Assembly (NCBI GenBank): GCA_016842065.1
Contig: JAEPDS010000029.1
Location: forward strand, 1 to 49,753
Direction of reading: 5' to 3'
Origin: Candidatus Thiodiazotropha sp. 'RUGA'
GTDB lineage: Bacteria > Pseudomonadota > Gammaproteobacteria > Chromatiales > Chromatiaceae
Length of the DNA: 49,753 nucleotides
Shown here: in pieces, positions 1 to 8,067 of the stretch
Position numbering within the stretch: position 1 is the first letter of the stretch
Layout of the letters: each line of letters opens with the position of its first letter
Notes under the pieces: model-generated
What the model saw: the letters and a program-made list of their open reading frames with translations, nothing else
What the model was told of the DNA's origin: nothing
The model's database searches: none
Made by a program: the position numbers and the translations under genes

Positions 1-166
1 TGACGGCAGTCCGGTGACCGCCAGCATCAGTGTTTGCGAACGCGTGGCCGATCATATCGAGGAGTGGTCACAAATGCTGGAAGTGGTAAACGAGCGCCGA
101 GACAATGCAAAGCATGAGGGTAAGGACCGCTATTTTCTTTGCGGTGATAAAGTTGTCCAGCATTAA
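1..166 (+). CDS. C-terminal fragment of a GGDEF-like protein (partial)
   Basis: An open frame enters from the left edge and ends at TAA 164-166, giving 54 residues. The visible part runs from a VTASISVCE strand to MLEVVNERRDNAKHEGKDR and YFLCGD. This resembles the last strand and helix of a GGDEF domain, where family members usually read SIGVA and later A-L-AK-GR-R. The match is degenerate, so it could be a diverged or inactive diguanylate cyclase or a related signalling domain. The catalytic region lies outside the window. Intergenic DNA follows. Confidence 0.5.
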   Translation, partial: DGSPVTASISVCERVADHIEEWSQMLEVVNERRDNAKHEGKDRYFLCGDKVVQH

Positions 167-297
167 CCCTGTGCGCCATTGAGAATGCTCTGCGCTACCC
201 GGTGGTTTCAGGAGTCCAATAACATTCGCTGCAATGTTTTATCTTCGAATATTGAATTGGTCGGATCAGCGATCGAACAATAGACGTCCTAGGGCCA

Positions 298-322
298 ATT
301 GGATTCGTGTTAACAGGCCCTA
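298..322 (-). repeat. Left 25-bp arm of inverted repeat flanking the hemerythrin gene
   Basis: This arm is the exact reverse complement of 915-939. It contains GTGTTAACAGGCCCTA and its last bases form the TAG stop codon of the hemerythrin gene. It also sits inside a local stem: CTAGGGCC at 289-296 pairs with GGCCCTAG at 316-323. Related copies occur at 33982-34004 and, shorter, at 38643-38653. Confidence 0.85.
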
Positions 323-787
323 GTTGCCACCAAAGAATCGTTTCAACGATTTCGCAAATCCACCTTGCTTCTGCTTATTGGCAGCAATCTCGCGCATGTT
401 GTTCCTTACCGCTTTAACATAGGCGGCATCGTCGTTGCGTATGTGATTGAACAGCCAGCGGGCCAGCAGGTCGTGTAGCTCGGCAGAGATATCCTCGCCA
501 CTTTTGAAACGATCCTGAAATTCAGAAACCCGACGAATAAACAACTCATGAACTTTTTTATGAGGCCTGACAAATTCATATCCGGCATCTTCGATCAGCG
601 CCTCTTCAAAACTGAAGTGAGACATTGTGTAATCGACAGTTGCTGCAATGATATCGCCGATCGCACTCAGATCGTTGTTCAGCCTGGCGTCATGGAGTTT
701 GTTGATATAGTCGACGATGCGCTCATGTTGTCCATCGATGACTTCGATTCCTGTCTCGAGTTCCTTTGTCCAAACCAAATATCCCAT
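320..787 (-). CDS. Bacteriohemerythrin
   Basis: A 155-residue single-domain hemerythrin that should bind O2 (or NO) at a carboxylate-bridged di-iron centre in the cytoplasm. It could store or deliver oxygen, sense it, or serve the metal enzymes of a microaerobic cell. All usual ligands are visible: H21 (GQH), H57 and E61 (SHFSFEE), H76 and H80 (PHKKVH), and H115 with D120 (HIRNDD). There is no signal peptide and no fused signalling domain. The tail beyond residue 135 is basic. A GGGAG ribosome site precedes the ATG. The gene stands alone between inverted repeats, and its stop codon lies within the left repeat. Confidence 0.9.
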   Translation of the reverse strand: MGYLVWTKELETGIEVIDGQHERIVDYINKLHDARLNNDLSAIGDIIAATVDYTMSHFSFEEALIEDAGYEFVRPHKKVHELFIRRVSEFQDRFKSGEDISAELHDLLARWLFNHIRNDDAAYVKAVRNNMREIAANKQKQGGFAKSLKRFFGGN

Positions 788-1319
788 CTAAAAGCTCCCT
801 GTTACAAACATCCTGATAATTAAGCACTGCTCATATTAATCACACTTTGGGCAAAAAAGCCAGTAACCCCCAATCCACGAGGCCCTTCTGTCAATATTCC
901 AGGAATTAATTCTTTAGGGCCTGTTAACACGAATCCAATGCGCCCTGTTGCGCCTGAAAAAGCGCCAATCAAGGCCCTAGCAGCAACCGTCTGTCACAGA
1001 TGCCGGGAAATCGTGATGATTAAGGAGAGGGCGACACTGACTCTAGCATCGATCACTCCGTTTTGGTTTTTTAATTGAATAGAACATTACTATCCTGTTA
1101 TGGATGTCCATTGAATAATTTTCTGCTTAAGTGCTGTTGCACCTACAGCCTGTGGAGGTAGGAGTGAATCGGCAACACTTACGGCTGATGATGGTTGCAG
1201 AAGATGGGTTCGGGTGTTGAACTGGCCAGTTCAGATTGCCGCCAAGCCAAAATCATCGTTCAGGTCATCTTCCCCGTAAACATCCAGGAGAAGGTGTCAG
1301 ATACTGAGTGTGGCTGATT
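788..1319. other. Intergenic region with one repeat arm
   Basis: No convincing gene is visible. The stretch holds the hemerythrin ribosome site and presumably its promoter next to 787, and the repeat at 914-980. I see nothing I can name in 981-1319. Confidence 0.6.
915..939 (+). repeat. Right 25-bp arm of inverted repeat flanking the hemerythrin gene
   Basis: Perfect inverted copy of 298-322. This copy is followed by about 33 bases and then GGCCCTAG (973-980), which can pair with the TTAGGGCC at its start (914-921). It is thus an enlarged version of the stem seen at 289-323. Confidence 0.85.
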
Positions 1320-1460
1320 TCAATACAAGCGCATGAAATCGGGTATCAGCCAGGGATTGCCCATGAGTACACTGACATGGTTGATCAGCAAGGCAAGAAA
1401 GCCGAGCACGACCAAGCTATATCCGCAGAGTTGCAGCGCATCCAGATCGTTGTCTTCCAT
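1320..1460 (-). CDS. Small membrane protein, 46 residues
   Basis: A short frame starts at ATG 1460-1458 and stops at TGA 1322-1320. It encodes an acidic start (MEDNDLDALQ), one hydrophobic segment of about 20 residues (YSLVVLGFLALLINHVSVLM) and a short tail ending in PDFMRLY. A good AGGAG ribosome site lies 6-7 bases before the ATG. The product looks like a single-pass inner-membrane protein. I do not recognise the family. It is the only frame in the 788-1609 gap with both a strong ribosome site and protein-like composition, but conservation is untested. Confidence 0.5.
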   Translation of the reverse strand: MEDNDLDALQLCGYSLVVLGFLALLINHVSVLMGNPWLIPDFMRLY

Positions 1461-1609
1461 TGTCCACTCCTGAGCAGGAATTGATGATGTTCTACTTTTT
1501 AGCAGCTGGATGAGGGTAATAACAGAGTAAAATAGTAAGGAAATAAGGGATCTCCCTGAATGGGCTGGAAAAACCCTAACATTCTGGCTTCGAAACGCTT
1601 GCTGGAGGC

Positions 1610-2938
1610 TTAAACGGTCTTGATGAAAACCTTGGATTTTCTCTGATAATTATAGAGCTTACGCTTCAGCATCGGCAGATCCTTCAAGCTGCCTGGTGCG
1701 AAGCCCCGCTCCTTGAACCATTGTGCGGATTGAGTTGTGAGGATGAAGAGTTTATGGATACCCTGTTTGGCGGCGACGGCCTCCATATGGGCAAGCAGGC
1801 GTTCTCCCCGGTCACTACCCCGGTACTCTGGGTGAACCACAACACAGGCCAACTCAGCCATGGACTCCTGTAGGTAGGGGTATAGTGCGGCGCAGGCGAC
1901 CACCATACCGTCCCTCTCCATGAGAGTGAATCGGTCAATTTCAGTCTCTATCAACTCTCTGGAGCGTCTTACCAGGATGCCCTTATCTTCCAGGGGTTCG
2001 ATCAATCCAAGCAGACCTACCACATCATCGATACGGGCTGTACGGGTCTCCTCGTAAGGTTCTGCCGATATCAGGGTGCCGATACCATCTCTGGTGAACA
2101 GTTCCTTGAGCAGTCCCCCATCCAACTGTCTGTCGATCAGGTGGCAACGTTTGACGCCGCTGCGACAGGCAGAGACGGCCGCTTTCAGGTTCTGCTTCAG
2201 ATCTTCCGAGAGTGTTTTCCTGCTGCTTAACAATCTGTCCACTTCACGAGGCGAGAGACTGGTGATCAGTCGCTTGCGCGAATCTGTCACTCCCTTGGCC
2301 TCGACCAGTGCGATCAGTTTGTCTGCGCCAAGCGCGGTGGCAACCGAAGCGGCCACATCGGCATAGCTGAGATTGAAGACTTCGCCGGTGGGTGAGTACC
2401 CCAGTGGCGGCACGATCGCGATTGCTCCGGACTCAAGCCGTTGTTCAATGCCGGCGGCATCCACCCTGCGTACCACGCCGGTATGGCCATAGTCGATGCC
2501 CTCTTTGACGCCCAGCGGTTTGGCAGTGACAAAATTCCCTGAGGCGGCACGAATCCTTACCCCGGCCATGGGAGAGTTGGCAAGCCCCATTGAGAGCAGG
2601 GCCTCTATCTCAACCCGCGCTGCGCCGGCAGCCTCTTTGACACAGGTCAGAGCCGGATCATCGGTGATCCTCAATCCGTTGACGAACTGGGTTTCAACGC
2701 CTCTGGTTTGCAGACGCTCTTCGATCTGCGGTCTGGCGCCATGCACCAGCACCAGTCTGATACCCAGACCGTGCAGCAGTGCAATATCGTGTATCAGGTT
2801 GGCAAAACCAGCGTTCGTGACAGCCTCGCCACCGAAGGTGATGACAAATGTTCGTCCGCGATGTGCGTGGATATAGGGGGATGAACCACGAAACCAGTCG
2901 ACAAACATGTCTTGCAGTTTTTGATCGCGTTTTTTCAT
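1610..2938 (-). CDS. argA: Amino-acid N-acetyltransferase (N-acetylglutamate synthase)
   Basis: First step of arginine synthesis: transfer of acetyl from acetyl-CoA to glutamate. The 442 residues match the usual ArgA length and two-part architecture. An amino-acid-kinase-like domain covers residues about 15-290 (FVITFGGEAV, LVLVHGARPQI, IVPPLGYSPTGE) and provides the arginine-feedback module in this family. A GNAT domain covers about 295-430, with the acetyl-CoA loop HPEYRGSDRGERLL. The gene lies 27 bases downstream of argE on the same strand, so the two probably form one operon covering acetylation and deacetylation of the pathway. Confidence 0.95.
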   Translation of the reverse strand: MKKRDQKLQDMFVDWFRGSSPYIHAHRGRTFVITFGGEAVTNAGFANLIHDIALLHGLGIRLVLVHGARPQIEERLQTRGVETQFVNGLRITDDPALTCVKEAAGAARVEIEALLSMGLANSPMAGVRIRAASGNFVTAKPLGVKEGIDYGHTGVVRRVDAAGIEQRLESGAIAIVPPLGYSPTGEVFNLSYADVAASVATALGADKLIALVEAKGVTDSRKRLITSLSPREVDRLLSSRKTLSEDLKQNLKAAVSACRSGVKRCHLIDRQLDGGLLKELFTRDGIGTLISAEPYEETRTARIDDVVGLLGLIEPLEDKGILVRRSRELIETEIDRFTLMERDGMVVACAALYPYLQESMAELACVVVHPEYRGSDRGERLLAHMEAVAAKQGIHKLFILTTQSAQWFKERGFAPGSLKDLPMLKRKLYNYQRKSKVFIKTV

Positions 2939-2965
2939 CTTGTGAGAATAGCCCTAAGCCGCTGT

Positions 2966-4111
2966 CTATAAACAAAACTTCCTGATCAGTGACTGTATCA
3001 GGTTAATCGCAGGTTGAATATGTTCGAGGGGGATATATTCATCCGGTTGGTGAGCCTGATCGATACTTCCCGGACCACAGATAACCGTCTCCATGCCCAT
3101 GCTGTTCAGGTAAGGGGCTTCGGTGCCAAATGCCACGGCGCCCGCCTGGCTGTCAGTGAATCTTTCCACCGCTTTGACAATGGCTGCCTCGGCTGGGGTT
3201 TCTACGGCAGGTATCCCATCGAACAGAGGTTTGTAGTGCCACTCCAGACCGCTATCGGAGAGACAGGATTCGATGCGCTCACTCAGTTCTGCTCTGAGTA
3301 GCTGCAGATCCATGCCAGGTAGGGGTCTGAGATCGAACTGAAGCTCGCACTGGCCACAGATCCGGTTTGGATTGTCTCCCCCGTGAATATGGCCCAGATT
3401 GAGGGTGGGCACATCGATTTCGAATGCCGGATTTTTATAACGACGCTGAAGATCCGTCCGCCAGTTCAGTACCTCACCAAGCACCAGCTGCATGCCATCC
3501 AGTGCATTTCTGCCAAGCCGTGGATTGCTGGAGTGGCCCGATTGTCCGGTGAGTACGATCGATTCCATGGATACCCCCTTATGCATACGCACCGGCTTCA
3601 GACCGGTGGGTTCACCGATCACCGCATGACGGCCCAATTGGCGATGCAGCTCCAGCAATGACTTTGCGCCGCACATGTCACTCTCTTCATCGGCGGTGGC
3701 CACTATTACCAGGGGTCTCTTCAGTTGGTCGAGAGGGAGCTCTCGGACGGCCTCAAGGATGACCGCGAAAAATCCTTTCATATCCGCCGTGCCGATGCCG
3801 TACAGGCGTTGCTCCCGTTCACTCAGTTTAAGTGGGTCCGAGCTCCATTTATCCTCATCGAAGGGGACGGTATCCGTATGGCCGGAGAGCACCAGTCCAT
3901 CGCTGCCTCGGCCGCAGGTGGCGATCAGGTTGAGTTTTCCGGGACGGCCGGGAACGGCGAGGATCTCGGTCTCGAAACCCAGCGAGCTGAACCAGCTGTC
4001 CAGTAGTTCGATCACAGCGCCGTTACCCATATCCCATTCGGGATTGACACTGCTTACCGAGGCCGCGCTGATCAGCCGGCTCATCATTTCGATATAGTTG
4101 GGAAATTTCAT
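2966..4111 (-). CDS. argE: Acetylornithine deacetylase
   Basis: Releases ornithine from N-acetylornithine in arginine synthesis (M20 zinc peptidase family). Counting from the start chosen here, dinuclear zinc ligands are visible as H78 in SGHTDTVP, D110 in GTADMKG and E142/E143 in TADEESD. The dimerisation lid follows from about residue 175. I chose the ATG at 4111 (MKFPNYIEMMSRL), because the 12 extra residues of the alternative start at 4147 look unlike the family; neither start has a strong ribosome site. The gene precedes argA by 27 bases. Confidence 0.92.
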   Translation of the reverse strand: MKFPNYIEMMSRLISAASVSSVNPEWDMGNGAVIELLDSWFSSLGFETEILAVPGRPGKLNLIATCGRGSDGLVLSGHTDTVPFDEDKWSSDPLKLSEREQRLYGIGTADMKGFFAVILEAVRELPLDQLKRPLVIVATADEESDMCGAKSLLELHRQLGRHAVIGEPTGLKPVRMHKGVSMESIVLTGQSGHSSNPRLGRNALDGMQLVLGEVLNWRTDLQRRYKNPAFEIDVPTLNLGHIHGGDNPNRICGQCELQFDLRPLPGMDLQLLRAELSERIESCLSDSGLEWHYKPLFDGIPAVETPAEAAIVKAVERFTDSQAGAVAFGTEAPYLNSMGMETVICGPGSIDQAHQPDEYIPLEHIQPAINLIQSLIRKFCL

Positions 4112-4413
4112 GAAAGTGATTTTGTGGGGATGTTTAACAACATGCAAGTCTGGCTGTCAGGTCTCCGATCGGTTTACAGTTTATTTCCTCCGCGTGCGGA
4201 TAATCTCCCTGGCGGCCTTGAAAAAATATCTGACCTTTGCTTTTGTTAAAGTGGTTGGCCTGAAAAATCCTTCAGTGGAGCGGATGATCATTCAGCATCG
4301 ACCAGCCTGTGCTTATAATGAGAAAAACTCTGTCGTCGGGATTATGTGTTGAATCGAAAGGCTTGCCCCAACAAAGCCTGCTGGTAACCACCTTCTGAGC
4401 AATCTATATCGCC
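4112..4413. other. Divergent intergenic region between argE and the PilZ gene
   Basis: Holds the promoter region of argE-argA on one side and of the PilZ unit on the other. Apart from the promoter listed at 4291-4319, I see no defined site and no ARG-box-like dyad that I would defend. Confidence 0.5.
4291..4319 (+). promoter_or_regulatory. Predicted sigma-70 promoter for the PilZ operon
   Basis: A perfect TATAAT at 4314-4319 stands 17 bases after a weak TTCAGC (4291-4296). It lies about 95 bases before the PilZ start codon. This is a pattern match only. Confidence 0.4.
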
Positions 4414-4821
4414 ATGCGCCTATATATCAGACACCCCACCGACGTGCCCATCGATTTTCAGTTGGGCGGTAGGGCATCGGCACACCGTAAAAAACTGACG
4501 AACTACAGTGATGGTGGGCTCTGTTTTCTGACGGATGATCATATCGAGCCGGGTACGGAAATTCACATTGCCATCCCGATTACACCACCTCAGTTTCATG
4601 CGACCGGGGTGGTGGTCTGGTCCAGGCAGGAGGAGGATTGTTACCTGATCGGTGTGAAATTCATAGGAGAAGAGACCGCCTATGCCGTGCGTATGGTTGA
4701 GCAGTTGTGCTATATCGAACACTACAAGCAGAGTGTGAAAACCAGTGAAGGTCGCTCTCTGAGCGGGGAAGAGGCCGCCATCGAGTGGATCGAGAAGTTT
4801 GCCGGGGAGTTTCCAACCTAA
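4414..4821 (+). CDS. PilZ domain protein
   Basis: A 135-residue protein with an N-terminal PilZ domain, a c-di-GMP receptor fold. The start holds R2 and R6 (MRLYIRH), and the second motif reads NYSDGGL at about residues 30-36, matching the family's D/NxSxxG pattern. The first motif is less classical than RxxxR, so nucleotide binding is likely but not certain. Beta strands continue through TGVVVWSRQEEDCYLIGVKF. The C-terminal 40 residues are probably helical. It is cytoplasmic with no membrane segment. Only 14 bases separate it from the HbpS/GlcG-like gene. Two GGDEF proteins occur in the same window. Confidence 0.82.
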   Translation: MRLYIRHPTDVPIDFQLGGRASAHRKKLTNYSDGGLCFLTDDHIEPGTEIHIAIPITPPQFHATGVVVWSRQEEDCYLIGVKFIGEETAYAVRMVEQLCYIEHYKQSVKTSEGRSLSGEEAAIEWIEKFAGEFPT

Positions 4822-4835
4822 AGGGGTATCTGTCG

Positions 4836-5336
4836 ATGAATTTCAGAACTTTTCTGCTTGCAGGTATCTGTAGCCTGATGCTGTTACCCGGCATGGTTGC
4901 TGCAGCAGATGTGGTTACGGTAAAAAGACTTCATCCTGATCTGGCCTGGCAGCTGGTCAAGCATACGGTCGACGCCTGTCGTGCTGAAGGTTATCAGGTA
5001 ACCGCGGTGGTGGTGGATCGGGATGGCGCCGAAACAGCCGTCCTCAGAGATGTGCACGCCAGTCGATTCACCCTTCAGATCGCCAGGGACAAAGCCAATG
5101 CGGTGTTACTCTCGGGGATACCCTCCGGAGAGTTTCGTGACAACCGCCGGGACATCCAGCAGGAGATGAATCACGTTACGGGCGTATTGGTTCTACAGGG
5201 TGGACTGCCAATTGAATCAGGTGGTTATCAGTTAGGGGCGATTGGCGTCAGTGGTGCACCGGGTGGTGAAAGGGATGAGTTGTGTGCGGCAAAAGGGTTG
5301 GAGAAAATCCAGGAACGACTCGATTTTGCTGAATAG
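4836..5336 (+). CDS. Exported GlcG/HbpS-type heme-binding family protein
   Basis: 166 residues with a clear Sec signal peptide (hydrophobic residues 5-22, ending VAAAD), so the protein is periplasmic. The mature part matches the GlcG/HbpS (DUF336) fold: YQVTAVVVDRDGAETAVLRD, then FTLQIARDKANAV, and a glycine-rich end with IESGGYQLGAIGVSGAPGG. Members bind heme or small cofactors, but the exact ligand cannot be read from the sequence. The start at ATG 4836 is chosen because the signal peptide begins there. It probably shares a transcript with the PilZ gene. Confidence 0.82.
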   Translation: MNFRTFLLAGICSLMLLPGMVAAADVVTVKRLHPDLAWQLVKHTVDACRAEGYQVTAVVVDRDGAETAVLRDVHASRFTLQIARDKANAVLLSGIPSGEFRDNRRDIQQEMNHVTGVLVLQGGLPIESGGYQLGAIGVSGAPGGERDELCAAKGLEKIQERLDFAE

Positions 5337-5392
5337 TGGACAAATGGCATCTGTGATATTCTCGTTTGCAACAGCTCGAAAGGGGGCCTGCG

Positions 5393-6055
5393 ATGCAGAC
5401 CGAGATTACAGGAAGCCAGTACACGTTGGGCGAAGAGATCGCTCACGCAGTCACCCACGGAGTTGGTGTTCTGCTGAGTGTTGCCGGATTGGCAATACTG
5501 GTAACCTACGCGGCGCTGTATGGAGATGTCTGGCATATCACCAGTTGCAGTATCTACGGCGCTACCCTGATATTGCTCTATAGCGCCTCCACTCTCTACC
5601 ACGGCATCCCCATGCCGAGAGCGAAAAGAGTGCTGCAGCGATTCGACCACGCAGCGATCTTTTTACTCATCGCCGGTACCTATACACCTTTTACGCTGGT
5701 CAATTTGCGCGGCAGCTGGGGCTGGACCCTGTTTGGTCTGGTCTGGGGTTTTGCCATCGTCGGCGTGTTGCTGGAGCTATTCAGGGATGTGCGGCTGAAA
5801 TGGCTCTCTCTGTCACTCTATCTGGGGCTTGGCTGGTTAGTGGTGGTGGCGATCAAGCCCTTGATCGATGCGGTTGAAGTCGGTGGTATCGTACTCTTGC
5901 TGGCTGGTGGCCTTTGTTACTCACTTGGTGTGATTTTCTATATCTGGCGACGCTTGGCCTACCATCATGCGGTGTGGCACTTGTTTGTACTGGCGGGTAG
6001 TGTGTTGCACTTCTTCTCTGTTTTTTTCTATGTCGTACCCCCGGCGAATGGTTAG
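5393..6055 (+). CDS. Hemolysin III family membrane protein (TrhA/YqfA type)
   Basis: 220 residues with seven predicted membrane segments, the PAQR/hemolysin III fold. Conserved histidines that form the family's metal-like site are present: HAVTHGVG near residue 18-22, STLYHGI near residue 69, and HAVWHLFVLAGSVLHFF near the end. E. coli YqfA/TrhA is linked to membrane-energy and fatty-acid homeostasis, and haemolysis is not an established role for the family. An AAGGGGG ribosome site supports the ATG at 5393. Its TAG stop overlaps the stop of the convergent gene at 6052. Confidence 0.9.
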   Translation: MQTEITGSQYTLGEEIAHAVTHGVGVLLSVAGLAILVTYAALYGDVWHITSCSIYGATLILLYSASTLYHGIPMPRAKRVLQRFDHAAIFLLIAGTYTPFTLVNLRGSWGWTLFGLVWGFAIVGVLLELFRDVRLKWLSLSLYLGLGWLVVVAIKPLIDAVEVGGIVLLLAGGLCYSLGVIFYIWRRLAYHHAVWHLFVLAGSVLHFFSVFFYVVPPANG

Positions 6056-6372
6056 GACATATAGTAGCCGGCCGCTGCCATACCGATACTCAGCAAGAAG
6101 AACATCGTTGCCGAAGACTTCCACATCGTGTAGTTGAGCGTTTGTGAATTGCGATTGTGCAGTGCAATAGTCAATATGCCGGCGATCAGGAAAATGGCGC
6201 TGGCCACATAGGCGATCGTGATCAGATACTCAACCTTGATTTTTGTAGAGCCTTGAACACCTCCACCAATGGTTTCGAATTTGTTTGCCATCGATGGATC
6301 GCTGAGTGTCAGCAGGACGAAGGCTACAGCAAACACAAGCCAGGGTAGAACGACTGTCAGTTTCGATTTCAT
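6052..6372 (-). CDS. Small membrane protein, three segments, unknown function
   Basis: 106 residues. Hydrophobic segments lie at about 7-24, 48-68 and 82-104, with a polar loop (KFETIGGGVQGSTKIK) after the first. It looks like an inner-membrane protein. I do not recognise a named family. A purine-rich GAGAGATCAGAG stretch precedes the ATG. It is convergent with the hemolysin III gene, and the two stop codons share three bases (6053-6054 within TTAG). Confidence 0.65.
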   Translation of the reverse strand: MKSKLTVVLPWLVFAVAFVLLTLSDPSMANKFETIGGGVQGSTKIKVEYLITIAYVASAIFLIAGILTIALHNRNSQTLNYTMWKSSATMFFLLSIGMAAAGYYMS

Positions 6373-6720
6373 TGCTCTGATCTCTCAGGTTTAGCGGCTC
6401 TGGATAAGGCCGTATATCGCTTGGTGTATTTTCAGTTTAGCGGCAGCTTATTGAATTTATTGAATTTGATGGAATATTTCCTGATGAAATATTGGGAATA
6501 GTGCTCTCCCCCCTATTCGGGATACTCAATTTCCGGATGGATATGTCAAAATAGAAGGCCGCTTTGATCAGGTTGGAGACCGTTATCCCAACGCTCAATC
6601 AAAGTGTGGCACTATTGCGTCTACAGGTCAGGTGCTCGAATCTGCCCGCAGGTGGGTAGAGTGAATCTGTTGGCAATAGGCTTTGACGCCGGTTAATAAG
6701 AACAACGAGGAGATCATCCA
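6373..6720. other. Divergent intergenic region
   Basis: Promoter-bearing gap between the small membrane protein and the DUF302 gene. It contains the dyad listed at 6473-6493. I see no other structure. Confidence 0.5.
6473..6493. promoter_or_regulatory. 8-bp inverted repeat, possible operator
   Basis: AATATTTC, a 5-base gap CTGAT, then GAAATATT: a perfect dyad in the divergent promoter region. No specific regulator is recognised. Confidence 0.3.
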
Positions 6721-7110
6721 ATGTACAGCTTTAAGTCTCGTCTTGATGGCAATATCGATGATATTGAGCAGCGTGTAGTTGCAGCACTGAAGGTTGAAGG
6801 TTTCGGCGTGCTGACTGAAATCGATGTTAAGGCAACGATGAAAGAGAAGCTCGGGATTGAAAAAAGACCCTACAAGATTCTAGGTGCCTGTAATCCCCCG
6901 CTGGCCAATCAGGCGATCGATGCCGAACCGGATATTGGATTGCTGCTGCCATGCAATGTTGTCGTGCGTCAGGAGGAGGACGGTTCTGTAACGGTGGCAT
7001 TCATGGATCCGGTTGCGGTGCTGAAACTGGTCGAGAAACCTGAGATCGGCGATATGGCTATGGATGTCCGGCAAAGACTGGAGCGGGTACGTGATGCCAT
7101 TGAGCGGTAG
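6721..7110 (+). CDS. DUF302 domain protein
   Basis: 129 residues matching the DUF302 family: FGVLTEIDVKATMKEKLGIE, then YKILGACNPPLANQAIDAEP, LLPCNVVVRQ and VAFMDPVAVLKL. The conserved GACNP segment and LLPCNV cysteine are present. The function of this family is unknown. Members often sit near sulfur, cytochrome or metal-resistance genes. There is no signal peptide, so it is probably cytoplasmic. A GAGGAG ribosome site lies 8 bases before the ATG. Confidence 0.88.
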   Translation: MYSFKSRLDGNIDDIEQRVVAALKVEGFGVLTEIDVKATMKEKLGIEKRPYKILGACNPPLANQAIDAEPDIGLLLPCNVVVRQEEDGSVTVAFMDPVAVLKLVEKPEIGDMAMDVRQRLERVRDAIER

Positions 7111-7228
7111 CAAGTCATGTGTGGTTGAGTAACTTGCTAATAATTGACAATAAATCACAAATCACAGGAGCTTAGTTCGATATCATTCAGCGCACTTGAG
7201 TTTAAAGCACAAATTTCAGGAAGAAATT

Positions 7229-7792
7229 ATGAAGAAAACTGTTACAGGAGTGATTTTCTGCGCTGGATTGGTCTCGGCCGCTCCCGCACTGAGTGCCGGT
7301 CAAGATTGGGGGTTCCTACCGGTTAAGAGCGATGGCTTTGATCCGGATCTTACCTTGTCAGTCACCGGCGGTATTATGGATCCGCAGACCCATGGATTGG
7401 ATACGGATCTTGTATTCGGCTTGGAGGTCTCCTTCGACTGTCTGCTGGTCGAACCTCCCAATGCCACAATTCGTCAGCAATTCAGCTACTCACACTACGA
7501 TGACAGTGGCCTCGAAATCACCAGTTTCGAGATGAATCCGCACTATCTCTATCGCGTTGACAACCGTTTTTCGATCGGTTTTGGACCGGGAATCGGTTAT
7601 ATCGATGCGGATGGGCGTAACGTCAATGAAGGTGCTTTTGCGCTACAGGGTGGTGTGAGTCTTCACTACAAAATGAGTGAGCAACTTTTCCTGGGTGCAG
7701 AGGCAAGATATCAGTGGACTCAAGAGCTGGATGATATCAATGACGACCTGAAAAATGCCCGCCTCTTCGGCAAGCTGGGCTACCGTTTTTAG
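7229..7792 (+). CDS. Outer-membrane beta-barrel protein (OmpW/OmpA-barrel-like)
   Basis: 187 residues with a signal peptide (MKKTVTGVIFCAGLVSAAPA, cleavage near LSAG). Alternating strands follow, such as NPHYLYRVDNRFSIGFGPG, LQGGVSLHYKMSEQLFLGAE and ARLFGKLGYRF. The C-terminal phenylalanine is the usual BAM-recognition residue of barrels. It is likely a small 8-stranded barrel. The substrate is unknown. The ATG at 7229 follows AGGAAGAA; an upstream ATG at 7196 would place residues before the signal peptide. Confidence 0.78.
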   Translation: MKKTVTGVIFCAGLVSAAPALSAGQDWGFLPVKSDGFDPDLTLSVTGGIMDPQTHGLDTDLVFGLEVSFDCLLVEPPNATIRQQFSYSHYDDSGLEITSFEMNPHYLYRVDNRFSIGFGPGIGYIDADGRNVNEGAFALQGGVSLHYKMSEQLFLGAEARYQWTQELDDINDDLKNARLFGKLGYRF

Positions 7793-7848
7793 TTCAGTTG
7801 TTACTGCCCTTCAGGTTTTGAGCTTGTTGGGCAGCGAACAAGAGCATT

Positions 7849-7903
7849 GGCCCGTTAATTACCTCTCCAGTCTGAGGCTACAGATCCATTCGGCTAACGG
7901 GCC
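7849..7903 (+). other. Nested stem-loop downstream of the barrel gene
   Basis: GGCCCGTTA (7849-7857) pairs perfectly with TAACGGGCC (7895-7903). Inside the loop, CCTC pairs with GAGG. A weaker CTGCCC/GGGCAG pair lies just upstream. No T-run follows, so it is not a classical intrinsic terminator. It may be a 3' stabiliser or a small structured RNA. Confidence 0.35.
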
Positions 7904-8067
7904 GGTCTCCTTTGGTTTACAGCAACGATACCGCGTTTAATTGTATCGACCTGTTTGTCAGTTGTAATCCGAATCGTGGTGTTTGACCGGCGCTGTTTGC
8001 ACTGACCCAAATATGCCTGCTCGATAAATAGCCTGAAATTCAATTGAACTGAATAGGGATGATTCTT

